The notes: generated from the letters alone by a model not told the origin. A DNA stretch of 64,000 bases from Luteibacter yeojuensis (GCF_000964085.1 NZ_JZRB01000007.1:62001-126000), one strand, 5' to 3'. Shown: positions 1 through 8,612, numbered from the stretch's first letter. A program made the numbers and translations.

Positions 1-2399
1 ATCTTTCCATCGCGGCGGGCGACGAAGGCCTGCCAGTACTTCTCGAACGTCGCGTCGACCAGAGCCTTCGGCAGGCGTGAACCTTCGCCGCCGGGTGACA
101 GCGCGATGGTCGTGGAGGTCGCATCGAAATCGCCGAGCTCGGCGGAGCCGGGGATGAAGTCGATGCCCTTGGCCTTTACGGCCGCGTTGATCGAGGCGTG
201 CAGGTCGGTGCGGAATGCATCGCGTGATGCACCGAACGACTTGGCATCGTCGGCACGGCCGAGCACGCTAGCCAGGTCGGCCGCGTCCTCGTAACCCTTC
301 AACGCCCAGAAATCGTCCCAGTACGAATGCATCGGCTTGGCCGAATAACCTTCGTGGCTGATCGACGCCGGCATCAGGCCATACAGCGCACGGTCGTCGC
401 CTTGCAGGCGCGACGGCTGGCGCTCGCTGGCGCGCAGCGTCTCCATGTAGGCCACGGCCTTCTGCACGTGCGGGTAAAGCGCTTCGACGGTCTTGCGGTC
501 GTGCGAGTAGCGCCACAGCTCGGCCACACTGAAGACCAGCTCGCCGTGGCTGTCGTTCTCGGGCACCGGATCGGAGCCACGTGCGTCGACGCAGCAGGGC
601 ACCTTGCCATTGCTGAACTGGTGCGGCGCGTACCAGGTGATGAACTCGCGTGCCACGTCATCGTGGCCCGTGCGTAGCAGGCCCTCGAGCATCATGGCGC
701 CGTCGCGCACCCAGGTGCGCGAATACGAACGTGTGCCTGGCTGCAGGGCAGGCCCATCGCGCGAGATCAGGATCTGGGCGATGCCGCTCTTCATCGTGTC
801 GACGATGGGCTGGGCGGCGGCAGGTACGCGTACGTCGACGCGGTCGAGCTTGTCGCGCCATTGGGCGGCCACGGCGTCGGCGTGCGTGGCGAGCCAGGCG
901 CTGGCGTCATTCGGTGCTTCGACGAGGTCATCCTGCTTTACCGGGACGACCAAGCCGAGGTCGATGTGGCCGTGTGCGGGGACGTGTACGGGGTATAGGA
1001 GTGCGGCTTGGGCGAAGCCTGATTCGTCGTGCAGCGAACCGACGCCAGACCCAGCGTGGTCGCGAGGAGATGTCGCCGGCGAGCCGGCTCCTACAGGGGG
1101 AGCGGGTAGCGACAGGGTCGAGAGCGATTCGCCGTTGTCGATGCGTTCGGTCAGCATCTTTGGCATGTTTGCCGAGCCGATGACGGACGACGGTGCCTGT
1201 AGCGGCACGACCTTGCGTGCGCCGTTGACTGTGAGTGCCTTGCCGTCCCACGCCACGTCGCGGATGGTGGCGATGCCGCCGGGGGCGTTAAGGAACTGCG
1301 TCGGGGGATTCACCTGGAACGGCCGTGCGGCCAGCATCAGGGTGATGTCTTTCGCCGCATCGCTGTCGTTGGCGATGCGGTACGACAGCACAAGCTGCGA
1401 TGCGCCGGGCGCGCCCTGCGCAAATGCCGTCGTGGTCAGCGACACGTCGCCCTTCTTCCACGTCACCGACGGCATGGGCAGGTAGCGATCCCGCAGCGAC
1501 TGGGTCTCGGTGACATCCGCCCATGTGACGAGCTTGCCGCCGTCGATCAGGAACGGCTCGATGGAGAACCCGCCACGCACGATCTCGACGGCGCCATCCT
1601 CGGAGATCAGCGCGGAATCACGGCTACCGCCATCCACGCCGACGATGGTCCAGTACGATTGCTCGCCGGAGAAACCACGCGGGTACAGCCCGCGGCGGAT
1701 CGCCTTCGCTCGCTGCTCGAACACCGCGTTGGGCGTTGGTGGCGGCACCGGCACGGCCTCAGGCTTGCGCGGCACCATGGTGAGGTTGTCGAAGCACAGC
1801 TCGCCCTTGTCCGGGCCCATGGCCGGCTGCGCTTCCTTGTAGACGACGAACTCCACCTCGCGCGTCTTGCGCAACGTGCGGTCTTTCACGGGGCCCCAGG
1901 CGAATTCCACCTGGCGGCTCGTTGCTTCCATCGTCTTCCACGCCGCGGGTGGCACGAACCCCGCCTGCTGGTACCACCACACGTTATCGCCGCTGGCGTC
2001 GATCAGCTTCAGCTGCAAGGTGTTGGCCGGCATGCTGCCGCGCACGTCGAAGCTGAGCGCGAAGCCTTCGGGGAAATCGATGGGCAGCGTCTTGCGGATG
2101 GAAGCCGCACCCGATACACCGTTGAAGTCGAAGGCAAGGCAAACGGCCTGGCCGTTCTTGCCGGGCGCGGTGTGCAGCGAGGCGGAAACGTCGTCGGTGT
2201 GCGTCGCGACCCAGCCCGTCGTCGCGTCGAAGGTAGCGAGCTTGGTGGCGCTCGCGGCGACCGACGCGAAAAGCAACCCGACTGCCACAGCGCACTGTGG
2301 GAGCGCGCTTGCGCGCGATGCTTTTTTCGAGGGGCTGGAGCTATCGCGCGCAAGCGCGCTCCCACAAGAGGTGGGCGGGTTGGGGAGGGAACTGGACAT
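1..2399 (-). CDS. Secreted six-hairpin glycosidase-like protein (3' end outside window)
   Basis: Last gene visible of the minus-strand sugar operon; about 799 residues are in the window with no stop, so the C-terminus lies to the left. The start at 2399 is supported by AAAGG 8 nt upstream, inside the end of the permease gene, and lies 4 nt after that gene's stop. After an odd leader comes a hydrophobic stretch ending ASVAASA (about residues 38-51), so it is probably exported. Residues about 52-190 look like a beta-sandwich carbohydrate-binding region; from about 555 there is an (alpha/alpha)6-barrel type segment with RTWVRDGAMM, ENDSHGE (about 611) and YWDDFWALKG (about 692), as in six-hairpin glycosidases. 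Likely role: hydrolysis of a glycan taken up by this locus; substrate and GH family not assigned. Odd: REP repeats are translated in frame at two places (see 2296-2366 and 1071-1096). Confidence 0.75.
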   Translation of the reverse strand, partial: MSSSLPNPPTSCGSALARDSSSPSKKASRASALPQCAVAVGLLFASVAASATKLATFDATTGWVATHTDDVSASLHTAPGKNGQAVCLAFDFNGVSGAASIRKTLPIDFPEGFALSFDVRGSMPANTLQLKLIDASGDNVWWYQQAGFVPPAAWKTMEATSRQVEFAWGPVKDRTLRKTREVEFVVYKEAQPAMGPDKGELCFDNLTMVPRKPEAVPVPPPTPNAVFEQRAKAIRRGLYPRGFSGEQSYWTIVGVDGGSRDSALISEDGAVEIVRGGFSIEPFLIDGGKLVTWADVTETQSLRDRYLPMPSVTWKKGDVSLTTTAFAQGAPGASQLVLSYRIANDSDAAKDITLMLAARPFQVNPPTQFLNAPGGIATIRDVAWDGKALTVNGARKVVPLQAPSSVIGSANMPKMLTERIDNGESLSTLSLPAPPVGAGSPATSPRDHAGSGVGSLHDESGFAQAALLYPVHVPAHGHIDLGLVVPVKQDDLVEAPNDASAWLATHADAVAAQWRDKLDRVDVRVPAAAQPIVDTMKSGIAQILISRDGPALQPGTRSYSRTWVRDGAMMLEGLLRTGHDDVAREFITWYAPHQFSNGKVPCCVDARGSDPVPENDSHGELVFSVAELWRYSHDRKTVEALYPHVQKAVAYMETLRASERQPSRLQGDDRALYGLMPASISHEGYSAKPMHSYWDDFWALKGYEDAADLASVLGRADDAKSFGASRDAFRTDLHASINAAVKAKGIDFIPGSAELGDFDATSTTIALSPGGEGSRLPKALVDATFEKYWQAFVARRDGK
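1071..1096. repeat. REP unit inside a coding sequence
   Basis: A single REP unit of the GTAGGAGC...GCGACA type (stem GCCGGC/GCCGGC) within the glycosidase-like gene. In the reading frame of that gene it encodes PVGAGSPATS, in a low-complexity linker; no stop or frameshift results. Confidence 0.75.
2296..2366. repeat. Inverted REP pair inside a signal-peptide coding region
   Basis: Two REP units (2296-2320 and 2343-2366) in head-to-head orientation, each TGTGGGAGC, CGCGC stem, GCGAT. The same unit occurs between genes at 29123-29192 and 49272-49317. Here both copies are read through by the glycosidase-like gene as CGSALARD and SRASALPQ just before the hydrophobic core of its leader. Confidence 0.85.
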
Positions 2400-2403
2400 C
2401 GCG

Positions 2404-3225
2404 TTAGCCTTTCACACTGCCGAGCAGCAACCCTTCGAGGTAGTAGCGCTGCAGGGCGAGGAACAACACCAGCACGGGCAGGATGGTGACCACCGAGCCG
2501 GCCATCATCAGCTCGCTATCCTGCACGTGTTCGCGCGATAGCGAGGCCAGCGCGATGGGCAGCGTGTAGTGCTCCTGGCCGGTCAGCGCGATCAACGGCC
2601 ACATGAAGTCGTTCCATGCGGCGAGGAAGGTGAAGATGGCGAGCGTCACCATGATTGGCTTCAGCAGCGGCATGATGATGGTGGCGAAGATGCGGAACTC
2701 GCCGGCGCCGTCGATGCGCGCCGCTTCCATCAAATCGTCGGGGATGCCGCTGGCGTACTGGCGCACCAGGAAGATGCCGAAGATGGTGGCCAGCGCCGGC
2801 ACGATCACCGCGCCGTAGGTATTCACCAGGCCCATGTACTTCAGCAGCAGGAACAGCGGCAGCATGGCCACCTGCGCGGGGATGACCAACGCACCCAGCA
2901 GCAACTGGAAAATGCGCGCGCGGCCCTTGAACTCCAGCTTCGCGAACGCGTAGCCCGCCATCAGGTTGAAGGCGAGCGAGACGACGGTGATGCAGGTGGA
3001 GATCAGCAGGCTGTTGAACAGGTAACGGCCCATGCCCGCGTTCATGAACAGCTCGCGGTAGTTGGCCAGCGTGGCGTGCGTGGGCAGCACCGGCGGCGGC
3101 AGCGCGCTCGCCTCGCCCTGGGTCATGAACGACACCGAGACCATGTACAGCAGCGGCGCGATGGCGATGGTGGCCGCCGCGATGAGGAGGCCATTGATGA
3201 CGGCCTTGGCCATGCGCGGGCTCAT
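2404..3225 (-). CDS. Carbohydrate ABC transporter permease, MalG type
   Basis: Inner-membrane permease of 273 residues, with about six hydrophobic segments. The cytoplasmic EAA loop that contacts the ATPase is clear at residues 167-190 (EAARIDGAG...LLKP), the mark of binding-protein-dependent sugar permeases of the MalG/CUT1 group. ATG at 3225 overlaps the stop of the upstream permease as ATGA, so translation is probably coupled; this fixes the start rather than longer in-frame extensions. It forms a heterodimer with the 3222-4100 product. The ATPase is not encoded in the window, so a shared MsmK/UgpC-type ATPase elsewhere is expected. Substrate unknown; neighbours suggest a glucan-derived oligosaccharide. 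Confidence 0.93.
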   Translation of the reverse strand: MSPRMAKAVINGLLIAAATIAIAPLLYMVSVSFMTQGEASALPPPVLPTHATLANYRELFMNAGMGRYLFNSLLISTCITVVSLAFNLMAGYAFAKLEFKGRARIFQLLLGALVIPAQVAMLPLFLLLKYMGLVNTYGAVIVPALATIFGIFLVRQYASGIPDDLMEAARIDGAGEFRIFATIIMPLLKPIMVTLAIFTFLAAWNDFMWPLIALTGQEHYTLPIALASLSREHVQDSELMMAGSVVTILPVLVLFLALQRYYLEGLLLGSVKG

Positions 3226-4100
3226 GCCGGCTCTCCCCGCTTCGACAGGCGAAGCATCGCGGCGGTGACCACGAACATGATCACGAACAGGATGAAGGCC
3301 ACGGCGGACGCCGAGCCCAGGTTCCACCACTTGAAGCCTTCTTCGTACATCAGGTACAGCACCGACGTGGTGCTCTGCAGCGGGCCGCCTTCGGTCATCA
3401 CATACGGTTCGGCGAACAGCTGGAAGTAGCCGGAGACGGTGAGGATACCGACCATCACCATGGTGGGCTTCAGCATCGGCAGCGTGATATGGCGGAACTG
3501 CGCCCAGGCCGAGGCACCGTCGATGCGCGCGGCTTCGTAGAGGTCACCCGGGATCGCCTGCAGGCCGGCCATGAAGATGATCATGTTGTAGCCGAAGTTC
3601 TTCCATACGGCGAAGAGGATGATCGTGGGCATGGCCCAGTGCGGGTCGCCCAGCCAGTCCACCGTGGGCATGCCGATCGAATCCAGCGTGTAGTTCACCA
3701 GGCCGTACTTGGTGTTGAACAGGTAGCGCCAGATCACCGCTACCGCCACCACCGTCGTGACGACAGGCGCGAACAGCGCGGTGCGGAAGAACGGCTTGAA
3801 CCGCGCGAGCGGCGAGTTCAGCAGCATGGCCGCGCCCAGCGACGCACCCAGCGACAGCGGTACGCCCACCACCACGAAATACACGGTGTGGCCCAGCGCC
3901 GACCAGAACAGCGGGCGCTGCAGCAGCGTCCAGTAGTTCTCCAGCGCCACGAAGCGCAGGTTGCGGATGTCGGCCAGCGCGTAGAGGTCGTAGTCGGTGA
4001 CCGAGAGCACCAGTGCGGCGACCACCGGCAGCAGGAAGAACAGGCCGAGGACGATCAGCGCGGGGGTGATGAAAACCCAGGCGGCGCGGGTGGTATTCAT
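3222..4100 (-). CDS. Carbohydrate ABC transporter permease, MalF type
   Basis: Second permease, 292 residues, with an N-terminal membrane segment at about 9-33 and an EAA loop at 189-212 (EAARIDGAS...LPMLKP). It belongs to the MalF/UgpA-like CUT1 partners but lacks the long periplasmic insert of enterobacterial MalF. ATG at 4100 overlaps the stop of the binding-protein gene (ATGA); 52 further in-frame codons upstream are rejected because they lie inside that gene and are arginine/glycine-rich. Expected to pair with the 2404-3225 product in the inner membrane. Expression is probably controlled from the LacI-type operator at 6930. Confidence 0.93.
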   Translation of the reverse strand: MNTTRAAWVFITPALIVLGLFFLLPVVAALVLSVTDYDLYALADIRNLRFVALENYWTLLQRPLFWSALGHTVYFVVVGVPLSLGASLGAAMLLNSPLARFKPFFRTALFAPVVTTVVAVAVIWRYLFNTKYGLVNYTLDSIGMPTVDWLGDPHWAMPTIILFAVWKNFGYNMIIFMAGLQAIPGDLYEAARIDGASAWAQFRHITLPMLKPTMVMVGILTVSGYFQLFAEPYVMTEGGPLQSTTSVLYLMYEEGFKWWNLGSASAVAFILFVIMFVVTAAMLRLSKRGEPA

Positions 4101-5380
4101 GGCGTTGCCTTGTGGCCGTGGTCGAGCATCCAGCGGCGTTTCTCGAGGAGACGATCGGCGCGGCGGTCGATCTCGGCCGCGGCCTGGTCGATGGTGAGGT
4201 CGCCGTGCGCGGCCTGCGCCGCCACCAGCTGCATCTCGGTGACGATGCGTTCCCACTCAGCCACAGGTGGCGTGGCCTTCACGCGCTCCAGCTGGTCGCG
4301 GAACGCGATGGCCTTGTCGTCATCGCGCAGCGCCGGCGCGGCCCACGACGAGCGGCGCGGCGGCATGTCGCCGAGGATCTGGTAGAAGCGCTCCTGGATG
4401 GCGGGGCGCGACAGGAATTCGATGAGCGCCCAGGCATCGTCCTTGTGTTTCGAGGCGCGGTAGATGACAAGGCTGGAGCCACCGGCGTTCGACGCGCCGG
4501 GGCCCGTCGGGCCTGGCAGCGGCGTGGTGCTCCAGTCGCCCTGTTGCCCGGGCGGCAGGCGCTTGCGGAACTCGCCGATATTCCACGGGCCGGAAAGATA
4601 GAACGCGTAAAAGCCCTGGCCGAACGCGGCCCAGGGGTTACCGATGCCGACGTTCGTCATCATCGGCGCCTGCTGCTCCTTGAACAGCGAGACGTAGAAG
4701 GCCAGTGCCTTCTTGAAGCCGGCGCTCTGGAAGTTGCCGTAGCGCCCGTCGTCGCGCAGCAGGGGCTCGGGCTGCTGCAGCGCAAGCGCCAGCAACTGCT
4801 CGAACTCGTTGGTCGGCAGCAGCACGCCAAAGGCCTTGCCCTTCGGCTGCGACAGCTTCGCCATCATGGCCTGCCATTCCGCCCAATCCTTCGGCGGGTG
4901 GTCGTACCCCAGCTTCGCCAGCATGTCCTTGCGGTAGAACAGCAGGCGCGTGTCGACGTACCAGGGCACGCCATACAGCGTGCCGTCGATGACATTGGTG
5001 GACCAGATGGCCGGGAAGTAATCGCCTTTGTCGACCACTTTCGATGCATGGACGCGCGCATCGAGCGGCTCCAGCGCGCCGAGCGCCACCATCTCCGGGA
5101 TCCACGTATTGCCCAGCTGGGTGATATCCGGCGTGGAATCACCCGCGTAGGCGGTAAGCAGCTTCTGGTGCGCCGCCGTCAGCGGCAGCTGCTGCACCGA
5201 CACATGCAGGCCCGGGTGCTCGCGCTCGAACTCGGGCAGCAGCTTCTGCACCGCCTCGCCCTCGCGGCCGATCGTCCAGAACTCCAGCGTGCGGGTTCCG
5301 CTGTCTTCCTTCGCGCACGACGCGAGCCCCGCGCTGGCAAGCACCAGCGCGGCGACGAGGGCAAGGCGGGCAACGCGCAT
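4097..5380 (-). CDS. Extracellular solute-binding lipoprotein for sugars
   Basis: 427-residue family 1 (SBP_bac_1) sugar-binding protein. It has a lipoprotein signal with lipobox LASC and acylated Cys22, so it is anchored in the envelope facing the periplasm. After the leader, LEFWTIGREGE and the typical long-linker pattern QLGNTWIPEM, GVPWYVDTRLLFYRKD and PGP...NAGGSSLVIYR match sugar SBPs. ATG at 5380 overlaps the upstream stop by one base (TGATG). The upstream in-frame extension is the antisense-like reading of the GH144 gene and is rejected. It should deliver an oligosaccharide to the two following permeases. The exact ligand cannot be read from sequence. Confidence 0.93.
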   Translation of the reverse strand: MRVARLALVAALVLASAGLASCAKEDSGTRTLEFWTIGREGEAVQKLLPEFEREHPGLHVSVQQLPLTAAHQKLLTAYAGDSTPDITQLGNTWIPEMVALGALEPLDARVHASKVVDKGDYFPAIWSTNVIDGTLYGVPWYVDTRLLFYRKDMLAKLGYDHPPKDWAEWQAMMAKLSQPKGKAFGVLLPTNEFEQLLALALQQPEPLLRDDGRYGNFQSAGFKKALAFYVSLFKEQQAPMMTNVGIGNPWAAFGQGFYAFYLSGPWNIGEFRKRLPPGQQGDWSTTPLPGPTGPGASNAGGSSLVIYRASKHKDDAWALIEFLSRPAIQERFYQILGDMPPRRSSWAAPALRDDDKAIAFRDQLERVKATPPVAEWERIVTEMQLVAAQAAHGDLTIDQAAAEIDRRADRLLEKRRWMLDHGHKATP

Positions 5381-6873
5381 CACCACAGGTTGGAAGCCGT
5401 CTCGGCGTCGAGCCAGCCACCCGTGAAGCCGGCGCGCTGCAGGCCCTTGCGGATGTACGGGTTCTTCTTCATGACGTTCCACACGAACTCGCTGCGGTAG
5501 TTCTCGATCATGAGCACGATGGGGCCCTGGTCGATGCCCAGGTGCACGGTATCGGCCCAGCCGAAGCCCGGCACGAGCTGGCCGGTGCGCAGGTCGGTCT
5601 TGGTGTCGAAGCTGAGGTTGAACGCGTCGACGAAGCCGTACTTGGTGAAGATGTGCTGGCCGTACTTCTTTTTCATCTCCTCGAGTGCGGGGATGACGAT
5701 CTCGGGCGCAAAGGCGATGGAGCCGCCTGCGGCCGTCGGCACGATGGTGCCGTCGTCGGAGATGTAATCCAGGCCCGCGCCGCGCGCGGTGTAGCCTTGG
5801 AACGTACGCTCCTTGTCGCCCTGCTTGATGATCAGGCCGCCCGGGCCATTGCTGGCGGTGAGGCCCCACACGTTCTTGCCGTAGCCCTTCCAGCCGCCCG
5901 GGTTGGCGATGGCGTAAGCCTGCTGGGAATACGTGGCGCGGCGGCTGTTCTCGAAGTAATCCAGGCCCTTCTCGCGGTTCCACGCATCCTTGATGCCGCG
6001 GAAATCGATCCACGTATGGCTGTACTGGTGGCCGAACATCGGCGCGAAGTTAAGGAAGGTCTGGCCGTGGAACTCGCCCCACGTACGGTCGTAGGTCTTC
6101 GTCCACGCCGCCCAGGCATCGTCACCCACCGGGTGCGTCGGCGAGCCCAGCGCCATGATGTAGACCATCATGCCTTCGTTGTAGCCGGCCCAGTCGTGCG
6201 GGATGGCCTTGCCGCCCGGCGTCCAGCCCATGCTGATGAGCGGCGCGTTGTGCTGCAGCCAGGTCCAGTCCACGCGGCGGTAGATCTGGTCGGCCAGGTC
6301 GCGGATCGCTTTTTCCTTGGGCGTATCGTGGTCGTAGTAGCTCTGCGCGAACAGCACGCCGCCCAGCAGCAGGGTGGTATCGACCGACGACACTTCGACC
6401 CAGCGCGCGAAGCGCTTGCCGGTCTTCATGTCGAGGAAGTGGTAGTAGAAGCCGTGGAAGCCGGTGGCGTCGTCCTCGGAATCGTTCTGCGCGGATTCGT
6501 TGAAGAACTTCAGGGTGGCCAGCGTGCGGTCCACCGCCTGCTCGCGCGTCACGTAGCCGCGCTCCACGCCCACGCCATAGGCGGTAAGGCCAAAACCCAC
6601 CGAGGCGATCGAGGCGAACGAATCGGTCGGGTAGTGATCGGGAATGAGACCATTCTCAGGGTTGGCGCTGTCCCAGAACCACTGGAACGTGCGCTTCTCC
6701 AGGTCGGCGATCATCGGCGGCACCGGGTGCAGATCCTTCGACGGCATGGCGGCCTGGGCCGGGTGGGCCTTGGTGGCGGCCTTGGGCGTCTCGCCGGCAA
6801 AGGCCAGCGGCGCGGCGCAGGCCATCAGGGCGGCAAGGGCGAGGGTGAGGCGCTTGGTGGCGGAGGCTTTCAT
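5380..6873 (-). CDS. GH144/glycoamylase-family secreted glycosidase
   Basis: 497 residues with a Sec signal peptide (MKASATKR, hydrophobic core, cleavage after AFA at about 26). The mature part matches the glycoamylase family (Pfam PF10091; CAZy GH144): KRTFQWFWDSANPENGLIPD, SIASVGFGLTAYGVG, GYVTREQAVDRTLATLKFF, the SVDTTLLLGG segment, and GFVDAFN near the C-terminus. Characterised GH144 members are endo-beta-1,2-glucanases, so the locus may process beta-1,2-glucans, but that is family-level inference. The start at 6873 has AAGGA 8 nt upstream; the 40-residue in-frame extension reaches back over the operator and is rejected. It is the first gene of a five-gene coupled operon, with a LacI-type operator 57-68 bp upstream of the start codon. 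Confidence 0.88.
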   Translation of the reverse strand: MKASATKRLTLALAALMACAAPLAFAGETPKAATKAHPAQAAMPSKDLHPVPPMIADLEKRTFQWFWDSANPENGLIPDHYPTDSFASIASVGFGLTAYGVGVERGYVTREQAVDRTLATLKFFNESAQNDSEDDATGFHGFYYHFLDMKTGKRFARWVEVSSVDTTLLLGGVLFAQSYYDHDTPKEKAIRDLADQIYRRVDWTWLQHNAPLISMGWTPGGKAIPHDWAGYNEGMMVYIMALGSPTHPVGDDAWAAWTKTYDRTWGEFHGQTFLNFAPMFGHQYSHTWIDFRGIKDAWNREKGLDYFENSRRATYSQQAYAIANPGGWKGYGKNVWGLTASNGPGGLIIKQGDKERTFQGYTARGAGLDYISDDGTIVPTAAGGSIAFAPEIVIPALEEMKKKYGQHIFTKYGFVDAFNLSFDTKTDLRTGQLVPGFGWADTVHLGIDQGPIVLMIENYRSEFVWNVMKKNPYIRKGLQRAGFTGGWLDAETASNLW

Positions 6874-6929
6874 GGGGGGGATCCTTGGAACGGTGAGGCT
6901 AGCGCTGGCGGCGTGGGGATGGCGCCAAT

Positions 6930-6941
6930 GTAAACGTTTAC
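6930..6941. promoter_or_regulatory. LacI-family operator, perfect palindrome
   Basis: GTAAACGTTTAC, a perfect 12-bp palindrome with the central CG typical of LacI/GalR operators. It lies between the halogenase terminator and the GH144 start. Near-copies occur upstream of the lacI-type gene (12993 and 13053), which makes that regulator the likely ligand-responsive repressor. Confidence 0.8.
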
Positions 6942-6959
6942 GCCGAAAGGTCAGAAGAA

Positions 6960-6973
6960 GGCCCCGAAGGGCC
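6960..6973 (-). terminator. Likely terminator of the halogenase gene
   Basis: Read on the minus strand: GGCCC-TTCG-GGGCC hairpin with a UUCG tetraloop, followed by TTCTTCT. It is 57 bp past the halogenase stop and just before the operator of the next operon. The U-tract is imperfect, so termination may be partial. Confidence 0.5.
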
Positions 6974-7029
6974 CTGGATACCACCGGGACCATACGGCGC
7001 CCGTATGCCCGTGTCCATGGGCCGCAGGC

Positions 7030-8550
7030 TCACGCGGCCACCTGCGGCGCCGGGCATTCCCGCGCGATGAACTGCTCGTGGGTAGGCATGAGGTCCACGT
7101 TTTTCGACACCACCTCGCGGACGCTGGCCATGAACTTCGGCAGGTCGGCGTCGGGCATCTGGTCCACCATCGGGTGGTAGCCGGTGGGCATGATGCCCTG
7201 GCCCACCATGACCTGGACCCAGCTCACCATGGCGAACATCTCCTCGGCATTGCGGAAGAAGCGCCCGCTGTGCCGGAACAGGTCGATGTTGGCCTGCAGC
7301 GAGTCGGGTATGGACATGGTGCGGCAGTGGTCCCAGAACGGCGTGTCGTTCCGCTCCGTGGCCTTGTAATGCAGGATGAGGAAGTCGCGGATGCGCTCGG
7401 CCTCGAAACGGCTCTGCGCGTTGTAGCGCTCCACCAGCACCGGGTCGATGTCGCCGGTGGCCGGGAAGAGCTGCAGCAGGCGCGAGATGCCCGACTGGAT
7501 CATGTGGATGGACGTGGATTCCAGTGGCTCCATGAAGCCACTGGCCAGGCCCAGCGCCACCACGTTGCGCATCCACGGCTGGCGGCGCACGCCAGTGGTG
7601 AAGCGCAGCGGCTTCGGGTCGGCCAGCGCCACGCCGTCGAGGTTGCCGAGCACGGTGGCCGCGGCCTCGTCGTCGCTGATGTACTGGCTGGAATACACGT
7701 AGCCATTGCCCGTGCGGTGCTGCAGCGGTATGCGCCACTGCCAGCCGGCGCCGCGCGCGGTGCTGCGCGTGTACGGCGTGGGCGGGCCCACCTTCGCGCA
7801 GGGCACGGCCATGGCGCGGTCGCAGGGCAGCCAGTGGCTCCAGTCGTCGTAGCCCGAGCGACAGGTGCCTTCGATCAACAGGCCGCGAAAGCCCGTGCAA
7901 TCGATGAAGAGATCGCCCTCCACGCGGTCGCCGTTTTCCAGGCGCACCGCGGTGACATGGCCGTTCTCCGGATTCGTTTCGACGTCTTGCACCTTGCCTT
8001 CGGTACGGCGCACGCCGAGGCCTTCGGCGAACTCGCGCAGGAAGCGCGCGTACAGCGCGGCGTCGAAGTGGTACGCGTAGGCGATGCTGCCCAGCGGGTT
8101 GTTCGCGGGCACGTCGACGGGCGCCGGCATGAACTTGCCACGCATGGCGGCCACGGTGTTGACCGAGTAATCGAGCAGGTCTTCCGCCTGGCCACGCAGG
8201 CGCGCCTTGATCCAGTACTGGTGGAACGGCAGCAGGCCAATATCGTGGCCCATGGTGCCGAAGCCGTGCACGTAGCTGTCGCCGAGGCGGTTCCAGTCGC
8301 GGAACTCGATGCCCAGCTTGAAGGTGCCTTGCGTGCGCGCCACGAACTGCGCTTCGTTCAGACCCAGCAGCTGGTTGAACGCCTTGATGTGCGGCACGGT
8401 GGCTTCACCGACGCCGACGATGCCGATCTCTTCGGATTCGACGAGGCGGATGGTGGCTTGCCGGTTGAGCGTGCGTGCGAAGGCCGACGCGGCCATCCAG
8501 CCGGCGGTACCGCCGCCGACGATGACGATGTTCGTAGTGCCGTTAGCCAT
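7030..8550 (-). CDS. Flavin-dependent tryptophan-halogenase-like protein
   Basis: 506 residues of the tryptophan halogenase family (PF04820). Visible: FAD-binding GGGTAGWMA (12-20), the WxWxIP signature as WQWRIP at 270-275, the halogenase lysine in GTFKLG (Lys78, matching PrnA Lys79) and the glutamate in EPLESTS (Glu344, matching PrnA Glu346). All residues needed for HOCl-based halogenation are therefore present, although homologues beside TonB receptors in Xanthomonadales and Caulobacterales have no known substrate. ATG 8550 is chosen over a TTG three codons earlier. It follows the TonB receptor gene after a terminator-like hairpin. No flavin reductase or PqqD-like partner is near, so reduced FAD must come from elsewhere. 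Confidence 0.9.
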   Translation of the reverse strand: MANGTTNIVIVGGGTAGWMAASAFARTLNRQATIRLVESEEIGIVGVGEATVPHIKAFNQLLGLNEAQFVARTQGTFKLGIEFRDWNRLGDSYVHGFGTMGHDIGLLPFHQYWIKARLRGQAEDLLDYSVNTVAAMRGKFMPAPVDVPANNPLGSIAYAYHFDAALYARFLREFAEGLGVRRTEGKVQDVETNPENGHVTAVRLENGDRVEGDLFIDCTGFRGLLIEGTCRSGYDDWSHWLPCDRAMAVPCAKVGPPTPYTRSTARGAGWQWRIPLQHRTGNGYVYSSQYISDDEAAATVLGNLDGVALADPKPLRFTTGVRRQPWMRNVVALGLASGFMEPLESTSIHMIQSGISRLLQLFPATGDIDPVLVERYNAQSRFEAERIRDFLILHYKATERNDTPFWDHCRTMSIPDSLQANIDLFRHSGRFFRNAEEMFAMVSWVQVMVGQGIMPTGYHPMVDQMPDADLPKFMASVREVVSKNVDLMPTHEQFIARECPAPQVAA

Positions 8551-8577
8551 CGCGCCCAACCACCAAGCCTGGAATGA

Positions 8578-8612
8578 AAAGGCGCCCGCGGGGAGACTCG
8601 CGGGCGCTAAAA
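8578..8612. terminator. Hairpin terminator between TonB receptor and halogenase genes
   Basis: 9-bp GC stem (8582-8590 with 8599-8607; GCGCCCGCG/CGCGGGCGC), flanked by AAAA on one side and TAAAA on the other. On the minus strand the stem is followed by CCTTTTC, so it would end the receptor transcript, at least in part. Confidence 0.75.

Noticed and set aside
604-1485. Plus-strand frame in the leftmost kilobases
   Set aside because: The opposite strand holds a continuous reading frame from 2399 to the window edge with glycosidase motifs; this frame shows no homology-like features.
1-6873. ABC ATPase gene for the sugar transporter
   Set aside because: No Walker A/ABC signature protein is encoded in the operon within the window; a shared ATPase elsewhere is more likely than a hidden gene.
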